Below are positions 35,201-46,855 of a DNA stretch of 64,000 bases, in pieces. The position numbers and the translations under genes were made by a program. How positions within the stretch are numbered: position 1 is the stretch's first letter; each line of letters begins with the position of its first letter. The notes beneath the pieces were generated by a model, which saw only the letters and a list, made by a program, of their open reading frames with translations, ran no database searches and had not been told where the DNA came from. Source of the stretch: Diplosphaera chodatii (taxonomy: Eukaryota > Chlorophyta > Trebouxiophyceae > Prasiolales > Stichococcaceae); assembly GCA_032358165.1 (NCBI GenBank), contig JAALGY010000010.1, positions 1,364,001-1,428,000 on the forward strand. The letters are read 5' to 3'.

Positions 35201-38200
35201 GGGCACAGGCCAGTGCCAGGTTCAGGGTTGAGGGCTCAATCAAATAATTGTTATAAGTACCTGCTGCCGCAGCTCAGCTGGGTCGCCGGAGCCCTGCAGC
35301 GCTGCCTGCAGCCGCGCGTCTGCCCCCGCCGCCGCTGCAGCCAGTGCAGCGGCTGCCGCGGCATGCTCAGCCCGAGCCGAAGCCAGCACAGCGGCGTCAT
35401 CCACCCTGTGTGATGAGTCATTCACGCCATGCAGTTGTGGACTGCATGACCGGGACAAGGGGCGCAGCTCTCCGGTGCATGGGAACGTCTCCGGTTCAGG
35501 AGAACCCATGCACATGCTGGGCAGGTTACCTACACTCGACTGTCCTGCATCCCACTGAATGAAACCAAGCAGCACTTGATTCCCGGGCCTTGCGTCAACC
35601 ATTGAACCCAGCCGTTATGATTGATGGGTGCCAGCTCCCACGAGCACCTTTGATCTGCCAGGCGCTGCGATACGACCTCCGCCCGTGCAGCTGCCACCGC
35701 CGCCGCCTGCGACTGCAGGAGGGTGCGCTGGCGCTGCTGCAACGCCGCCGCTGCAGACGCGGCCTCCTCCTCGGCTGCCCGCCTGCACACGCAGCGGCGC
35801 AGACCATCTTGGGAGTCCCACATACCGCATTTCAAGCATCAACATCATCGTGTGCAGACTGTCCCTTGTGGAGGGACCACAACTGGTGCCCTCCCTTCGA
35901 GATGCCAGGCGAGCAGCACGCATCAATGCCTATGCTGCTGCCAGCCCAAGACACTGCTCCACAAAAATGATGCGCACGGCGGGCAGTGCGTGTACCCACC
36001 TGGCGGCAAGGGATGCTGTGCTGCGCTGCGTTCTTGCAGCGGCCAAGCCCCCCGCCGCAGCTGCACGCCGGTCGGCCAGCACCCGCAGCTGCAGCTCCAC
36101 AGCTGCCCGGCGCTCGGCGGCAGCCCGCTGGTGCACCCCCTGCACCTGCGCCGGGCCAGATGCGCTGTTTTACCAGGCCGGGGGCATGGGGATACGACAG
36201 AATGCAGGCAGCAGCTGACACTGCGTCCGTCCCCTGGGAGGACAGTTGGCAAATGGCAGGAACAGTTCACAACTTTCCCATGTGTTTGTTGGCCATTGCA
36301 CCTGTGTGCACCTGGTGATTTGAATGCTGCCAACGCATTAGCACATTGGCGTGCTATAACACACACCTTGCAGACTGCAGCACACATACGAGCAGCACAC
36401 CTGTGTCAGCGCAGCTTGAGTGAAGGGCAGCGGGTAGGCCGCCTGCACTCCCGCCGCCGCTGCTGCCCAGGCATCCGCAAACTGGGGTGCGGATGGCCCT
36501 GCGGTGGGACGTTTTATGAGTTATGTGGTCTGCGAAAGCAAGCGCACTGCATGCCCGCTGGTCGAGAAGCAGCAGCCGAGCGCGGGGCTGGCCTTAGAGT
36601 TATGTGCGCGGCGCCCTTCAGTGCATTGAACCACATGCTGGCTGAAGCTCCCTGAGCTCTCAATGCAGTCGGGAGGGCTCGCGACAGCACTGCTTACGCT
36701 CCTCTATCCATAACAAACTGACAGTGCATACCTGAGAGAGCGTCCTCGTTGACCAGGTCCCAAATGTCCCTACAGAAGATTAGCCTGCGCACCTGCAGCC
36801 CAGGGGTCGGTTGCGGCCGCGGCTGCTGCTGACTGCGCCTCCGCAGCGGCGGACGCCGTGAGCCGAGCCACCAGGTCCCCGGCGACGTGCTCGGGCAGCC
36901 CCGCCAGCAGCCGCAGCTGGCGCCCCGCGTGCAGCAGCTGCTGCGCAATGGTATCCAGGAACGGCGGCGCCTCCACCTGCAGGCCTGGGCACTGCTCTAA
37001 ACCCCCCTGCAAACGCCCGCCCAAGCAGGCACCGGCTCAACTATCAGAGCTCATGCGTTGCCATCGCGGCAACATGAGTAGGGTTTCACCACAGGTTGCA
37101 GCCGCACCGGCTGGGCTGCAGGCGCGGCGGTGAAGCACCAGGCACGCGCCGCCGCCAGCCAGGGCCGCAGCGCCCCCGCCAGCAGCCAGCGCGCCAGCGG
37201 CGCCTGCGCAGCGTCCGCGGCTTCCAGCTTCCGCCAGAGCCGCTCCAGCAGCGCCAGGCCGCCGCCTGCAGTGATGAACGTTGGTAACGACCAGATGGGA
37301 GTCAGGCTGACCTGCACGTGTAAGATTCCTGGTGGCAGGTTGCTGCGGAGGGATGGAGCCGCTTGACAGCGCCCAGGTAGTGCATTCAGGAGATCCATCT
37401 GCAATGGTTAGATTGAGCAGATGGTACCTGCCGTGACGCTGCCGCCGCCACAGAGGCCGTGCAGGGTCTGGAGCTCACGGCGCAGAGTGGCTGTGGCGAC
37501 CACCACCTGCACAGCCCAGGGTTTAGGTTGGTGGTATGCCACCGCACATTGGGGCAGATCAAGCATTGGGGCTACTCAAAGTCGAGAAGGGAATCTGTAT
37601 GGGAAGCACGTGCATGTTGGGTGAGAGCCAGTTCAGGCCTGTCCGAACAACACCTCAATGAGCGACAGTCGTGGGCTGCTGATGGGCTGAGAACGCTGAT
37701 CCCAGCCAGAAGTCTGAGCCGGTGATGACACCGATGGCAGCGCCTGCAGTGCTGCGTCCTGCCGTGCCAGCACCAGCTGCAGCGCTGCACCAAACCCCTG
37801 CACAGCAGCAGCCGCCTTCTCGATGCTGCTGCTGTAGACACTATCTTGGACGAGATGGTTCGTCCTTTGCACCTCGTTCGTGACATGCACTCTATGTCCA
37901 CTGCCGCGCCAACCAACACGCTTTTAGATCGGACATCAAACAACAGTCGGGCTCGCTAAATGCAGCAAGTATGCGGTTTGTGCGCCACATAACCTGAGAA
38001 ACTTAACGCTTCTTCATCGCGTTCACCTGCAAGATCGTATCGCCATTGCCGACACTTGCAGCGTCGGCAGCCAGGGAGTCCAGGTGCACACGCAGGCGTG
38101 CGGCCGCCACCAGCTGCGCCAGCAGCGCGGCCCACGGCGGCGGCAGCGCACCCGAAGCTGTGCGCTTGCTGCCGCTGCCGCTGCAGGCTTCCAGGCGGGC

Positions 38201-40596
38201 GAGTGCCGACCGGCGACCCTATAACAGTCAACAGTTGCACAGCGTAGTGCTCAGCAGTTCTCAAAGTACTTATCAGGTTCCGGGACCGCACATCGTCACC
38301 CATGCCATGGGCTGGTGCTGTACCGGCCCGATGTCTGCTCCCGGCCGGGTCTGGCATACACACATGCAGTGAGCACCCACTCAGCTGAAGGAGTAAATGG
38401 CGGCATTGCCCATCTGGTTACCTGCAACGCAAGCAACGCCGTCTGCACAAGCTTCGCCTCGTCCACTGTCACAAACTGCACCGCCAATGTTGCAGCCGCT
38501 GGCGCTGGCTCTGGATACACGGCTTTATCAGCAGCTGGCAGCGGGCTGCCAAAACCCCCCTGGGAGTCTGCTGGTGCCGCTGTTGCACAGGCGTGGCCGC
38601 GAGGCTCGGCGTGCCGCTGCGGGGTGCCGGGTGCTGCCGGAGACGCTCCATCTGCTTCTTCTGTGCCGCTCATCTGCCAGCTGGTCCCACTGCCTGGCTC
38701 TGCTGCGGCTTTCTGCAGGAGCGTCAGGTGCGATTGTGTGCCAAAGAAGCATGGCATGCCATCTGCTGTACGCATATGGCTGGCAGCTTGCATGGCAGCA
38801 GCATCTGCATCGCCTGTGCGGCCGGCAGCACTGCAGGACGGCCATGCGGGGGCGGCAGTTGCGGCCGCCAGCTGCTGTGCCAGCCACTGCGCAGTGGTTG
38901 ATGCTGCAGCTGGCTTGCTTTCGGCATCCGCACCCTCAGCCAGCTGCAGCTGGCCGTCCGAGTGCTGGTCCAGACCCAGCGCATCTGCTGGCGCTGCAGA
39001 CAGCCTGAAGAACCGCTGCGGGGCGTCAGCCATGGCAAAGGGGTCAGCAGCCGCAACTGCGGCGCTCTCCCAACTGAATGCTGTGTTACTGCTGCCACTG
39101 CTCGTGGCGTTGGTGGCCGCAGTGGCCTCGTGTCTGCCAACGCTGCCGTCCGCACTGGCACTGCTGATGTTGGAGAGACCGGCCCATCCGGTGGCAGCAA
39201 AGCTCGAGGCGGCCGAGGCGCCGCTACCGTGCTGCAGGGTGGGGACCGACACCACAGGCGGCGCGCTGGACAGCATGAACACGTCGGGCTCCGCGACGTA
39301 CGCCCGCACCAGCGCCGCCGGCAGGCTGCAGGACCCACATGATGAGGAGTAAGCATTAGAACCGCAGCATCATGGTCCAATTTACACCGAGGATCCCATC
39401 CCTGCTGTGCGCATAAGTGTGTACTGTACACAACTGCATGCGTGGCCAAGGCACCACAGAATGCTGCAGAAGCGCACACGCATCTGTCAGCCAACGTGGC
39501 GCTATCCCCAGCCCCTGCCGCCCCTGCCGCCGCTCGCGCGGCTGCCACCCTGTAGCGATTGACTGCGTCCAGCGCCGGCTGCGCGTCACCCTGCAGCAGA
39601 TGACGCCCATCACCATGTGCCGTGGGACCGCTTCAGAGCAGACGTCCTGACGTCGGTGCGTGGGCCTGTGCATGCGTAAGAGTGCAGCTGCTGGGTCGCC
39701 GCAGGGTGGGCACCTGCAGCTGCAGCAGCAGAGACAGCAGCGCCTCAGCGTCTGGCCCGCTACTGCCATCAGGGCCGTCGCCCTGATGCATGGCACCAGC
39801 AGTCCCGACAGTGCTGCTGCTGCTGCTGCACCGGAGCGCGGCGACCAAGCGCAGCAGCTGCCCCGCACCGCCGCTGCTGGCCTCCGCTCGCAGCCGCGCC
39901 GCCGCCTGTCGTTGAGAAGCTGCTGTGAGCAAAGGTGCCACTGGGTCTCCATGCATGACGCCGCACCCTCATGCAGAGGTAGGGCTTTTGCTGCGCACCT
40001 GTGCAATGCTGCGATCGTTACAGGCCGCCCGCGCATCTGCCACCACCTCAGGATACGCCTCCTACAGAGGAGCGCACCTTAATCGCTTTACAACGCCATC
40101 AAGCAATACAACATTAATGTGCACGCCCAAGGACAACCACTACGTGCAGCGCCCAGGAAAGCTGGCCGACACACGAACGCTGGATGGACTGCTGCCCGGC
40201 CTGCCCTCACCTGATCCATGTCCAGCAGCGTCTGGAATGCCTGCGCCGCCAGCAGCCGCACTTCGGCGTGCGCGTCCTGCTGGCCGCCGGGCATGCGTCC
40301 AGCGCTTGTCAGTATCCCTGGAGGACACCACTCAGATGAGGATGGAAGACGCCATGCAGATGAGATGTCATTGTCATGGCAGGGACAGGCTCGCTGCAGC
40401 AGAGCGTCAGTATTGGGCAGGGCAGAACATCCCCGAATGCGCTGCACTTGAGCGGCTCCACTTGCAGGGGCCTGGCACCTGCGCTGCGCGCCCCCCGCAG
40501 CTGCGCCTTGGCCAGCTGCCGCACCAGCGCGGGCACATCCGCTGTTGCAACCGAAGCGCTTGCATGATTTGCGGCTGCAGGCATCCCTGCTGCCAT
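32298..40596 (-). CDS. Gamma-tubulin complex component, GCP6-like (Spc97/Spc98 family)
   Basis: GCP proteins form the gamma-tubulin ring complex that nucleates microtubules. Minus-strand exons, high to low, are 40596-40479, 40317-40211, 40061-39999, 39905-39714, 39590-about 39484, 39325-38422, 38218-38027, about 37872-37732, 37506-37428, 37265-37108, 36976-36793, 36498-36401, 36139-36000, 35782-35648, 35405-35261, 35128-35044, 34826-34298, 34146-33975, 33809-33633, 33478-33364, 33123-32987, 32784-32636 and 32451-32298, giving about 1426 residues. The grip1 region (about 560-750) shows LALLERLWRKLEAADAAQAP, WLLAGALRPWLAAARAW and FLDTIAQQLLHAGRQLRLLA. A coiled-coil insertion (about 780-950) is rich in Ala, Arg and Gln. 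Grip2 (about 1090-1426) shows VVRAVIVEPIAAQHACVSR, LGRHLQLLRRVFLGGAGDF and VVLRWRLTWPLTELITE. The large insertion between grip1 and grip2 favours GCP6 over GCP2-4, but GCP5 is possible. The exon 5 donor reads AT where the pseudogene copy has GT, and the exon 8 acceptor is uncertain. Confidence 0.82.
34899..34918. repeat. Perfect 20-base palindrome in a GCP6 intron
   Basis: atctagcgtcgacgctagat reads the same on both strands, with no mismatch and no loop, centred on a SalI-type GTCGAC. It lies in the intron between exons 16 and 17 of the GCP6-like gene. Confidence 0.9.
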
Positions 40597-41274
40597 TGAT
40601 GCTCTGCTGCTTGGGCCCGAGCCTGCTGACGGACAGCAGAGTGGGATTTGGTTTGCAACCAGTCTAATGAACCAGTGCTGCTCACGATCGTGGCCGACAA
40701 CCCGTCCTCAGTGTTGATCATGCCGCCAACATGCCGCAAAGGGCGTCAATCTGCACCTGCTGCAACGTCCACACACCTGACCAGTGCGGGCCTGTCCCGG
40801 CAGCGACTGACAATCGCGACAACGTGAGACGACGCTTCGTATTCCATCACAGTCGGGCTTGAAAAAACATGAACTTGGATATTTGATCGTTAATCAAGCC
40901 AAAACTTCCCACACACATGATTCGGGTGACAACAGGTCTGCTGCCGTGATCCAGGCAGCGCGACAGTCGGACCTTTGGCCCATAGCGACAGAGCCCATAG
41001 CGACAGAGCAAAACCTAGTGACAACAACAGGTGCATTGGGTTCTGGCTGGGTCGTGGCGTTTCGAATTCAAGTCAGCAGTCCCCACCGTGGCATCCAGCT
41101 TCGGGCATCATCACGAATAATATGAGAGTCCGAAGGATGCAACATCAAGCAGCCTGAGTGGCAGCACCGCCGTGGTCGCATACACTCGAGACCTTACAAA
41201 ACTCTTCGCATGTCGCGGAGCATGCAGGCTATGTACGCGCATGCCAGAAAAGCGCTGACTGCCCATATGCAGTG
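40597..41274. promoter_or_regulatory. Divergent promoter region between GCP6 and the F-box gene
   Basis: About 680 bases separate the start of GCP6 (minus, 40596) from the start of the F-box gene (plus, 41275). A perfect 15-base direct repeat (cccatagcgacagag) occurs in tandem at 40979-40993 and 40994-41008. No named promoter element is evident. The regulatory role is inferred from gene orientation. Confidence 0.45.
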
Positions 41275-44200
41275 ATGCACAGTGCGCCGCATAGAACAGA
41301 AATGGCGCATGCCCTGTCACCGCGTGACACAGTCTGCGAGCCCGCTGAAGCTGCAACCAGACACCGTGACGAGGTTCTGAGTGACCCCAGCAGCCTGCTG
41401 CTGCTGCTGCCGGATGATGCGCTGCTGGCGGTGTGCGGTCATCTGCCACCCACTGCTGTGGCTGCCCTCGCCGCCTGCTGCCGTCGCCTGCGGGACGTGA
41501 CAGGTGCTGGCAGCTGTAGCAGATCTCGTGGGCTCTGTCGACGGACGTTGCCAGCATCTGCACCTGCAACCTAATGAGCACGCCCCGCTTCCTGTGGACA
41601 TGCTTATCATCGTGATTGCGATGTCATCTTCATGTTGCTTGTGTTGCTCTACAGCAGCCCCTTCGTCCTGACGCGGTGAGAACGCTATCACGCTTGGCAC
41701 ATGCCTGTGCTAAATGCTGTTTTGTGTGCATGTAGCTGCACCGCATCTGTGGCGACGCTTCTGCCAGCTGCGATGGCGGCGGCCCCTCACGCACTTTACA
41801 GCACTGTCCAAACACTCCACACCGGCGGCGGCGGCGGCGGCGGCACCAGTATATGGCACAGCAGCCCGCAGACAGCTGCTGCCGCCAGCAGCTGCATCAG
41901 ATTGCCCGAGTCAAGGGACACCTGCACACAGCAGTTTGACCGTGGCCACACAGTCTAGCAGCCGGCGTAAGCGACAGCGGCCAGATGTCGCGTCAGCAGG
42001 AGACTGCTCTGGCAGCCCACAGCCCGGTGGAGGCGCAATGCTGACTGCAGCCTCACAGCTGGAATCACCCCATCCGCCAGCAGCCGCGGTTGCGAAGCGG
42101 TGCGTTGGGCCTGCAGCAGATGACTTGGAACGGCCCGCGAAGGTACGGCGCCTGGATGCTGCTGCGCCCGCCGCTGCTGCAGCCGCCGCAGGTGATGACC
42201 CCATGGCTGCCACTGCGCCGCGCCCCTCTGCCAGCGGTTGTCGTGCATACAGTGCTGCGGATGGCTGCAAGTATGGCAGCAGCCCGGCACTTCGGAGCAC
42301 AGGAGTCCCTGCCGGCCGCACAGACTGGCGGCGGCTGTATGCCTCAGCCAACGGCTGGCAGGCGCCGTGCTTCCGCCAGTGGCAGCTACCGCCGTGTGCC
42401 CGCAAGGTGGGCTGACGCCAAGGCCCTAGTTCAGTAGGAAGCAGGGCCAGCTGTACACCTGGCGAGGTTTTGGCGCGGTGCCTCGACCACTAAGTGACCT
42501 TGCAATGGCGGTCTGTGGGTCAGTGTGCACACGACTGGGTCGTCAACACGTCATTTTCACATCACTGCACTGCGCTCTCTCTCCACAGGTGCCGTATGAC
42601 TTCGTGTCGTCACTTGAAGTAACGACCGCGGCTGCTGCGGGCCTGCCGTCAGCCACAGAGGATGCGGCCCTGCTGGCATGCTCGGACCGCATGCACGCCT
42701 TCGACACAGGTGCCTCATGCGGGAGTCTTCAGCACCGTTGACACACCAACAGCTGGGTTTCCACACAGTCGCCATAGATGAGTGACCTGCGGGTGGGGCC
42801 GGGTAGGTCGTCAAACCATCATGTGTGTTTCCTGAGGAGGGGGTGAGTCATTATGGGGCATACAGCTGGCAGCGTTTGTCGAGAGCAGCAGCGCCTGCGC
42901 AGCAGCTGCCGAGACACCAGCAGCTGGCGAGCCCTAAAACGGTGCCGCTGTGCTGCAGGGTGCCCCGGCGGGGCGCCCCGACTGCTGGGCAGCTGCGGCC
43001 TGCGCAGCAGCGAGATGGTGTACTCGGTCGCAGCCGCAGGCAATGCAACGGTTGCTGCCGGCATGTCATTGGGAGACATACAGGTGCCCCACCATAGTGT
43101 ACCATTGCCACCGGTGCTCTGACGCATTCAAGCATGAGCCACCTGCCACAGGGTGGGCAGTCTAAGGCTTTGCACCCCTACAGTTAAGCTGCCAATTGCG
43201 CTGATCACACCTCCCATCCACCCCTGCAGCTGCTCAAGCTGGCTCCCGCTTCGGAAAACAGCGCTAGCACCGGAGATGGGTCGCACCCCGCCGCCTCGCT
43301 GCGTGCTGCCGACATCTGGTGACCCTTGCTCACAGACAACCATCCACCCACCTCTTGCAAGCAAAACCAGCACAGAGCTGCACACATGGCACTTCAAACT
43401 GAAGTCGTGATCGCGCAGGAGCCCGGTGGTTGACCTGCGCTGCCACGGCGGCCGGCTGTTGGCGCTGCACGACGCCACTTTCTCCCTGAACGATGCCCCG
43501 CTGCTGCCGCAGCGCAACGTGCTGCGCACCGTCGACCTGCAGAGCCAGGTGCAGCACTGTGTAGTGACACCAGGCACGATCTTGCAGGCTCAACCAAGCC
43601 CGCCGATGCCTTCCCCACGACTAGATCGCCTCAGGGCTGCACCCATGCTGCTGCGGCTGCATGCGCTTGACTAAGTGGCTGATCAAGCTGTGGCTATACG
43701 GGGCAGCGTGGGCATTCCATCATGGTCGCAGCACCTGGCGAGATTGATAGCGTACTAGAGAGCTACCCTGCCGGCTGCAGGCGGAGCTGGGGACTGCAGC
43801 GGACTTTCTGGAGTCGTACGAGCTGGTGGCCTTCGATGTGGCCAATCCTGATGGGGGCTCGCACGACATCGTGGCGGGCGCCGTGCACGGGGGTGAGCAT
43901 CCTGCTCTCACTGCTGAGCACGACCTCTGGCCCTGTTCTTTGTCTCTCAGCACGCGCCATTGCTGCAGGTGGCACGGGCGCTGCAAACTGCTGCAGCATC
44001 TCAGCTCAGCAGACCCGCTGCCTCTGTGCTGCATGGCTGCTGCACACCACGAGCCACACTGGGTCTACCTACATGACGTGACACTACCTCTGAGCAGTGA
44101 CCTCGCATCAATCTGCACACGGCTGACGCCGACTGGACTGTGTGCTGGGCAGGGTTCTGCGGGCGGTGCTTCCAGCACGGGCTGCCGAGCCTGTGCCACC

Positions 44201-45673
44201 ACAAGTCGCCCGCGCACGCGGCGGCGCTGTGCACCTTCGACGCGCGGGCGGGCCCTGCAGCCACGCAGCGCTTCGGCCTGCACCACCGCAGGCGCGGGCC
44301 CACTGTCGCCACGGCTGGCGCTCTGATCTACAGTGTTCTGAGTTGCGCCGGTGGCTCATGACGGCTGCCTGGCCTGCGCCGCCCGAGCTGCCTGCGAAGC
44401 GTGTTTGCGTCCAGATCATTCGAAGTCCACTTGCATCTGTCCTCTGCAGTCTGTACCCCAATCTGCGGGTTGCGCGCCAGCACTACGTGCTCACCAGCCA
44501 CGCTGGGGCGCCGCTGGCCGTCTGGGACCGCAGGTGACCACAGCTGCACATGGCCAGCAGTGGGGCTCTCCGTGCTCTCCATCAGTGTAATGCGGAGCAG
44601 TGGTGTAGGCCCTCTTGTCTGCAGGGTGAAATCCCGCTTGGCAGTGGCGGCGACTGAAGGGCCTCTCTTTGTAACTTCTTTGGGCACTGGGAGCTGGCCC
44701 CGCCATCCCATAGCACAGCTGCTAGCTTCAGGGTCAGGCGTGCTGGCACCCCCCAATGGTGTGGTGGATGGGGTGGTCCTGTCCCATGACAACCCTTTCG
44801 ACAGACAACCCTTTTGCTTCCGTTGTGCAGGCGCATGAGCTGCCCGGTGTACGAGGAGGAGCACCTGCCCCACTTCCCGGGCGCGCGCGCGTGCGCGGGG
44901 CTGCCGCTGCCGCCGCCCACCCGCGCTGCCGCCCACCAGGTCGGCACTTGTGAGTCACACGACAACTCCCAACAGCATGGGGCCACGGCAAGGGACGGGC
45001 TTGCAAACTGGAAACCATTCTGGCGATGCATGTTGCTACATATGTATATTGCGGGGTTCGCAGTGGCCTGCTGACGCCAGCTTCTGGTGGTTCAGACCAG
45101 GCGTGTCTTGCTGCAGGGCCTGTTTCTGGACACCGATGGGGACCGGCTGGTGGGCCGCGCCGAGAATGGCATGCTGTGGACCTGGGACCTGACCCGCACG
45201 CTGGGCTGGCAGTCCCTTGCACAGCACCAGCCCCAGCGCAGCGGCAGCGATGACGTGGGTCCACATGGCTCTGGCCAGTCAGGTCCAGATGGAGCCGGCG
45301 GTGCCGCCGAGTACAGGGAGGGAGGCGGCGGCGCCGCAGCCGCTGCAGGGTGGGCGCAGCCGGGCGTCGGCGCTGGCTGCTGGCTGTCAGGCACCAGCCT
45401 TCCCGAAGAGGTATGGTCGGTAGATGGCACAGTGTCAGGACCCATCTAGAAACCAGCTGCAAGTGTGCTTTCTGGACGAGCGCAAACCTGCAAACTGACC
45501 TGCACGTAGCCGCACACGCGCCCTGCGTACATCTGTCTACTTCGGAATATTCTTGTGCTGCTGCCAGCGATAGCACTTGCCCAATTGCATGCCACACCAG
45601 AGTGCTGCAGCTGGCTCGGTGCATCGCGAATGGTCGGATTGTGGTGCTGGATGCCGGTGCCCAATCATTCTAG
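41275..45673 (+). CDS. F-box protein with WD40-like repeats
   Basis: F-box proteins tie substrates to SCF ubiquitin ligases through Skp1, and WD40 propellers commonly bind the substrate. Twelve exons fit in phase: 41275-41503, 41736-42406, 42589-42709, 42959-43083, 43230-43318, 43419-43548, 43781-43892, 44153-44291, 44450-44533, 44831-44939, 45117-45410 and 45611-45673, giving 721 residues. The F-box is near residues 45-75 (LLLLPDDALLAVCGHLPP, LAACCRRLRDVT). A long low-complexity Ala/Pro/Ser stretch follows, then propeller-like blades: LLACSDRMHAFDT, VVDLRCHGGRLLALHDATF, ALCTFDARAG, YVLTSHAGAPLAVWDRR, DRLVGRAENGMLWTWDL and CIANGRIVVLDAG. The ATG at 41275 is the first in frame, with another at 41302. 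The intron after 44291 appears to start with GC. The substrate is unknown. A further coding-like block (45825-46034) might belong to an alternative 3' end. Confidence 0.82.
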
Positions 45674-45824
45674 CATTTGTATTAGATAACTAGGCTTGAT
45701 TTCATCTACTGTACTGGTTACCTAAAAGAGGTGCCACAATGCAACTCTGGCAGCGCCTCCCTTGTGCTTCCTCAACAGGACCTTGTGGCGGTAAAGGTAG
45801 TCTTGCACGTCTGCACTTCCGCAG

Positions 45825-46034
45825 ACGAAGGCGCGGGTGGCGCCGTGGCCATCCGCGCTGGGGGCGCTGCCGTGCGACAGCACCGTGCCGCTGACGGTGG
45901 TGCGGCCGGGCGCAGAGGCGCAGCTGTTCTGCCTCGCGACGCTTGCGGGCGCAGACCCCCAGCCGCACACAGCCGTTGAGGGCGACGAGCGTTTCGCCGA
46001 CGAGGACTGCGTGGTGGCGCTGTCGCTGCTGTAG
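45825..46034 (+). other. Coding-like segment, possible alternative terminal exon of the F-box gene
   Basis: After a plausible acceptor (cttccgcag) there are 70 open codons ending in TAG at 46032-46034. The encoded text (PLTVVRPGAEAQLFCLATLA, DERFADEDCVVALSLL) reads like a protein C-terminus. It has no ATG of its own. A donor at GT in the preceding exon (about 45638) would join it in phase to the WD40 gene, but the simpler model stops at 45673. It could also be a remnant. Confidence 0.35.
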
Positions 46035-46073
46035 GGTTCAGTCGGTGGTGGCGCTGTCGCTGCTGTAGGGTTC
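46011..46073 (+). repeat. 29-base direct repeat with a 5-base spacer
   Basis: The 29-base block 46011-46039 is repeated without change at 46045-46073. It includes the last codons and stop of the coding-like segment ending at 46034, so the second copy lies just after that stop. Confidence 0.9.
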
Positions 46074-46855
46074 TGCTGTTGCAGCCGGGCTGGCTCTGCT
46101 CCGAGTAGGCATCGCCCGGGTTTTTGACTGGCGTGGCCGGGGCTGAAGGCCAGGTGCAGCGTCACAGCAAGCCGCCGACAAAGGAAGCATGACCCCGCGG
46201 GATCATCTGCGCCTCTCAACTGCAGATGCTACGCAGGTGAGCCTTTTGGTTTGACGGGTGTTGCATCAGCCAAGGAGTCACACATGGTGACATGTGCGGC
46301 GTCAAAGCGATGAGCTTGTTGCTTGCCGCTGCACGTCATAGCAGGCACATATGCGCTGCAAACCTGTCCATGCATCCGACACATGCACATGGCAGCAGTG
46401 ACTCCATGACATATAATGCCTCGCAGGACAGGGCGGCGCAGGAACCTGGATGCTCTGCTGCATTGTTCCACTGCCGCTGTGGGGATCCTGGGCCAGAGGC
46501 GAGGACACATTGCACAGAATGAATGTGCACGTTGAATGCTGGCCAGTCTTTAAAGGAGGAATTCAACGGCAGACAAATGCTGTAGAACGACGTCAATTTT
46601 ACAGCTGGAGTTTAGATTTTCTAGGTCCACTGACGCTGTTCAGGGTATTCATAGCAGCCGCCGGGCACATCAGACAGAGTTCAATGTGAATCAGTAGAAT
46701 CTAATGCACGTCTTTGACTGTTGTTATGAATTGATGTAAATGATTTCATGCCGTCATGAGACTCATCAGAGTCCCCGAAGGCATTCGTTAGTGCGGCACC
46801 CTAAGATACATTGCCTGAGCCATGCTGTAGCTCGTGTACCGCTGCTCGCAGCCCG
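46074..46855. other. Convergent intergenic region, no gene seen
   Basis: About 780 bases between the right end of the F-box locus and the stop of the minus-strand helicase gene. The part from 46520 to 46800 is AT-richer than its surroundings, fitting UTR or spacer. No conserved coding block or RNA gene is evident. Confidence 0.5.

Larger units (their letters stand above)
28030..39752 (+). repeat. Tandem segmental duplication, right copy (about 11.7 kb)
   Basis: This unit starts with the eIF3b fossil, then carries secreted gene B on + and most of the intact GCP6-like gene on -. Similarity to the left copy stops inside GCP6 exon 4 (about 39752). Upstream of that point exon 4 and exons 1-3 of the full gene are single copy. 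The order implies an ancestral arrangement of eIF3b, one secreted gene and one GCP6 gene. Confidence 0.88.

Noticed and set aside
38315..39352. A 345-codon open frame on the plus strand
   Set aside because: It is antisense to the largest exon of the GCP6-like gene (38422-39325). The minus-strand frame continues in phase to conserved grip exons and the plus frame has no splice context or family match.
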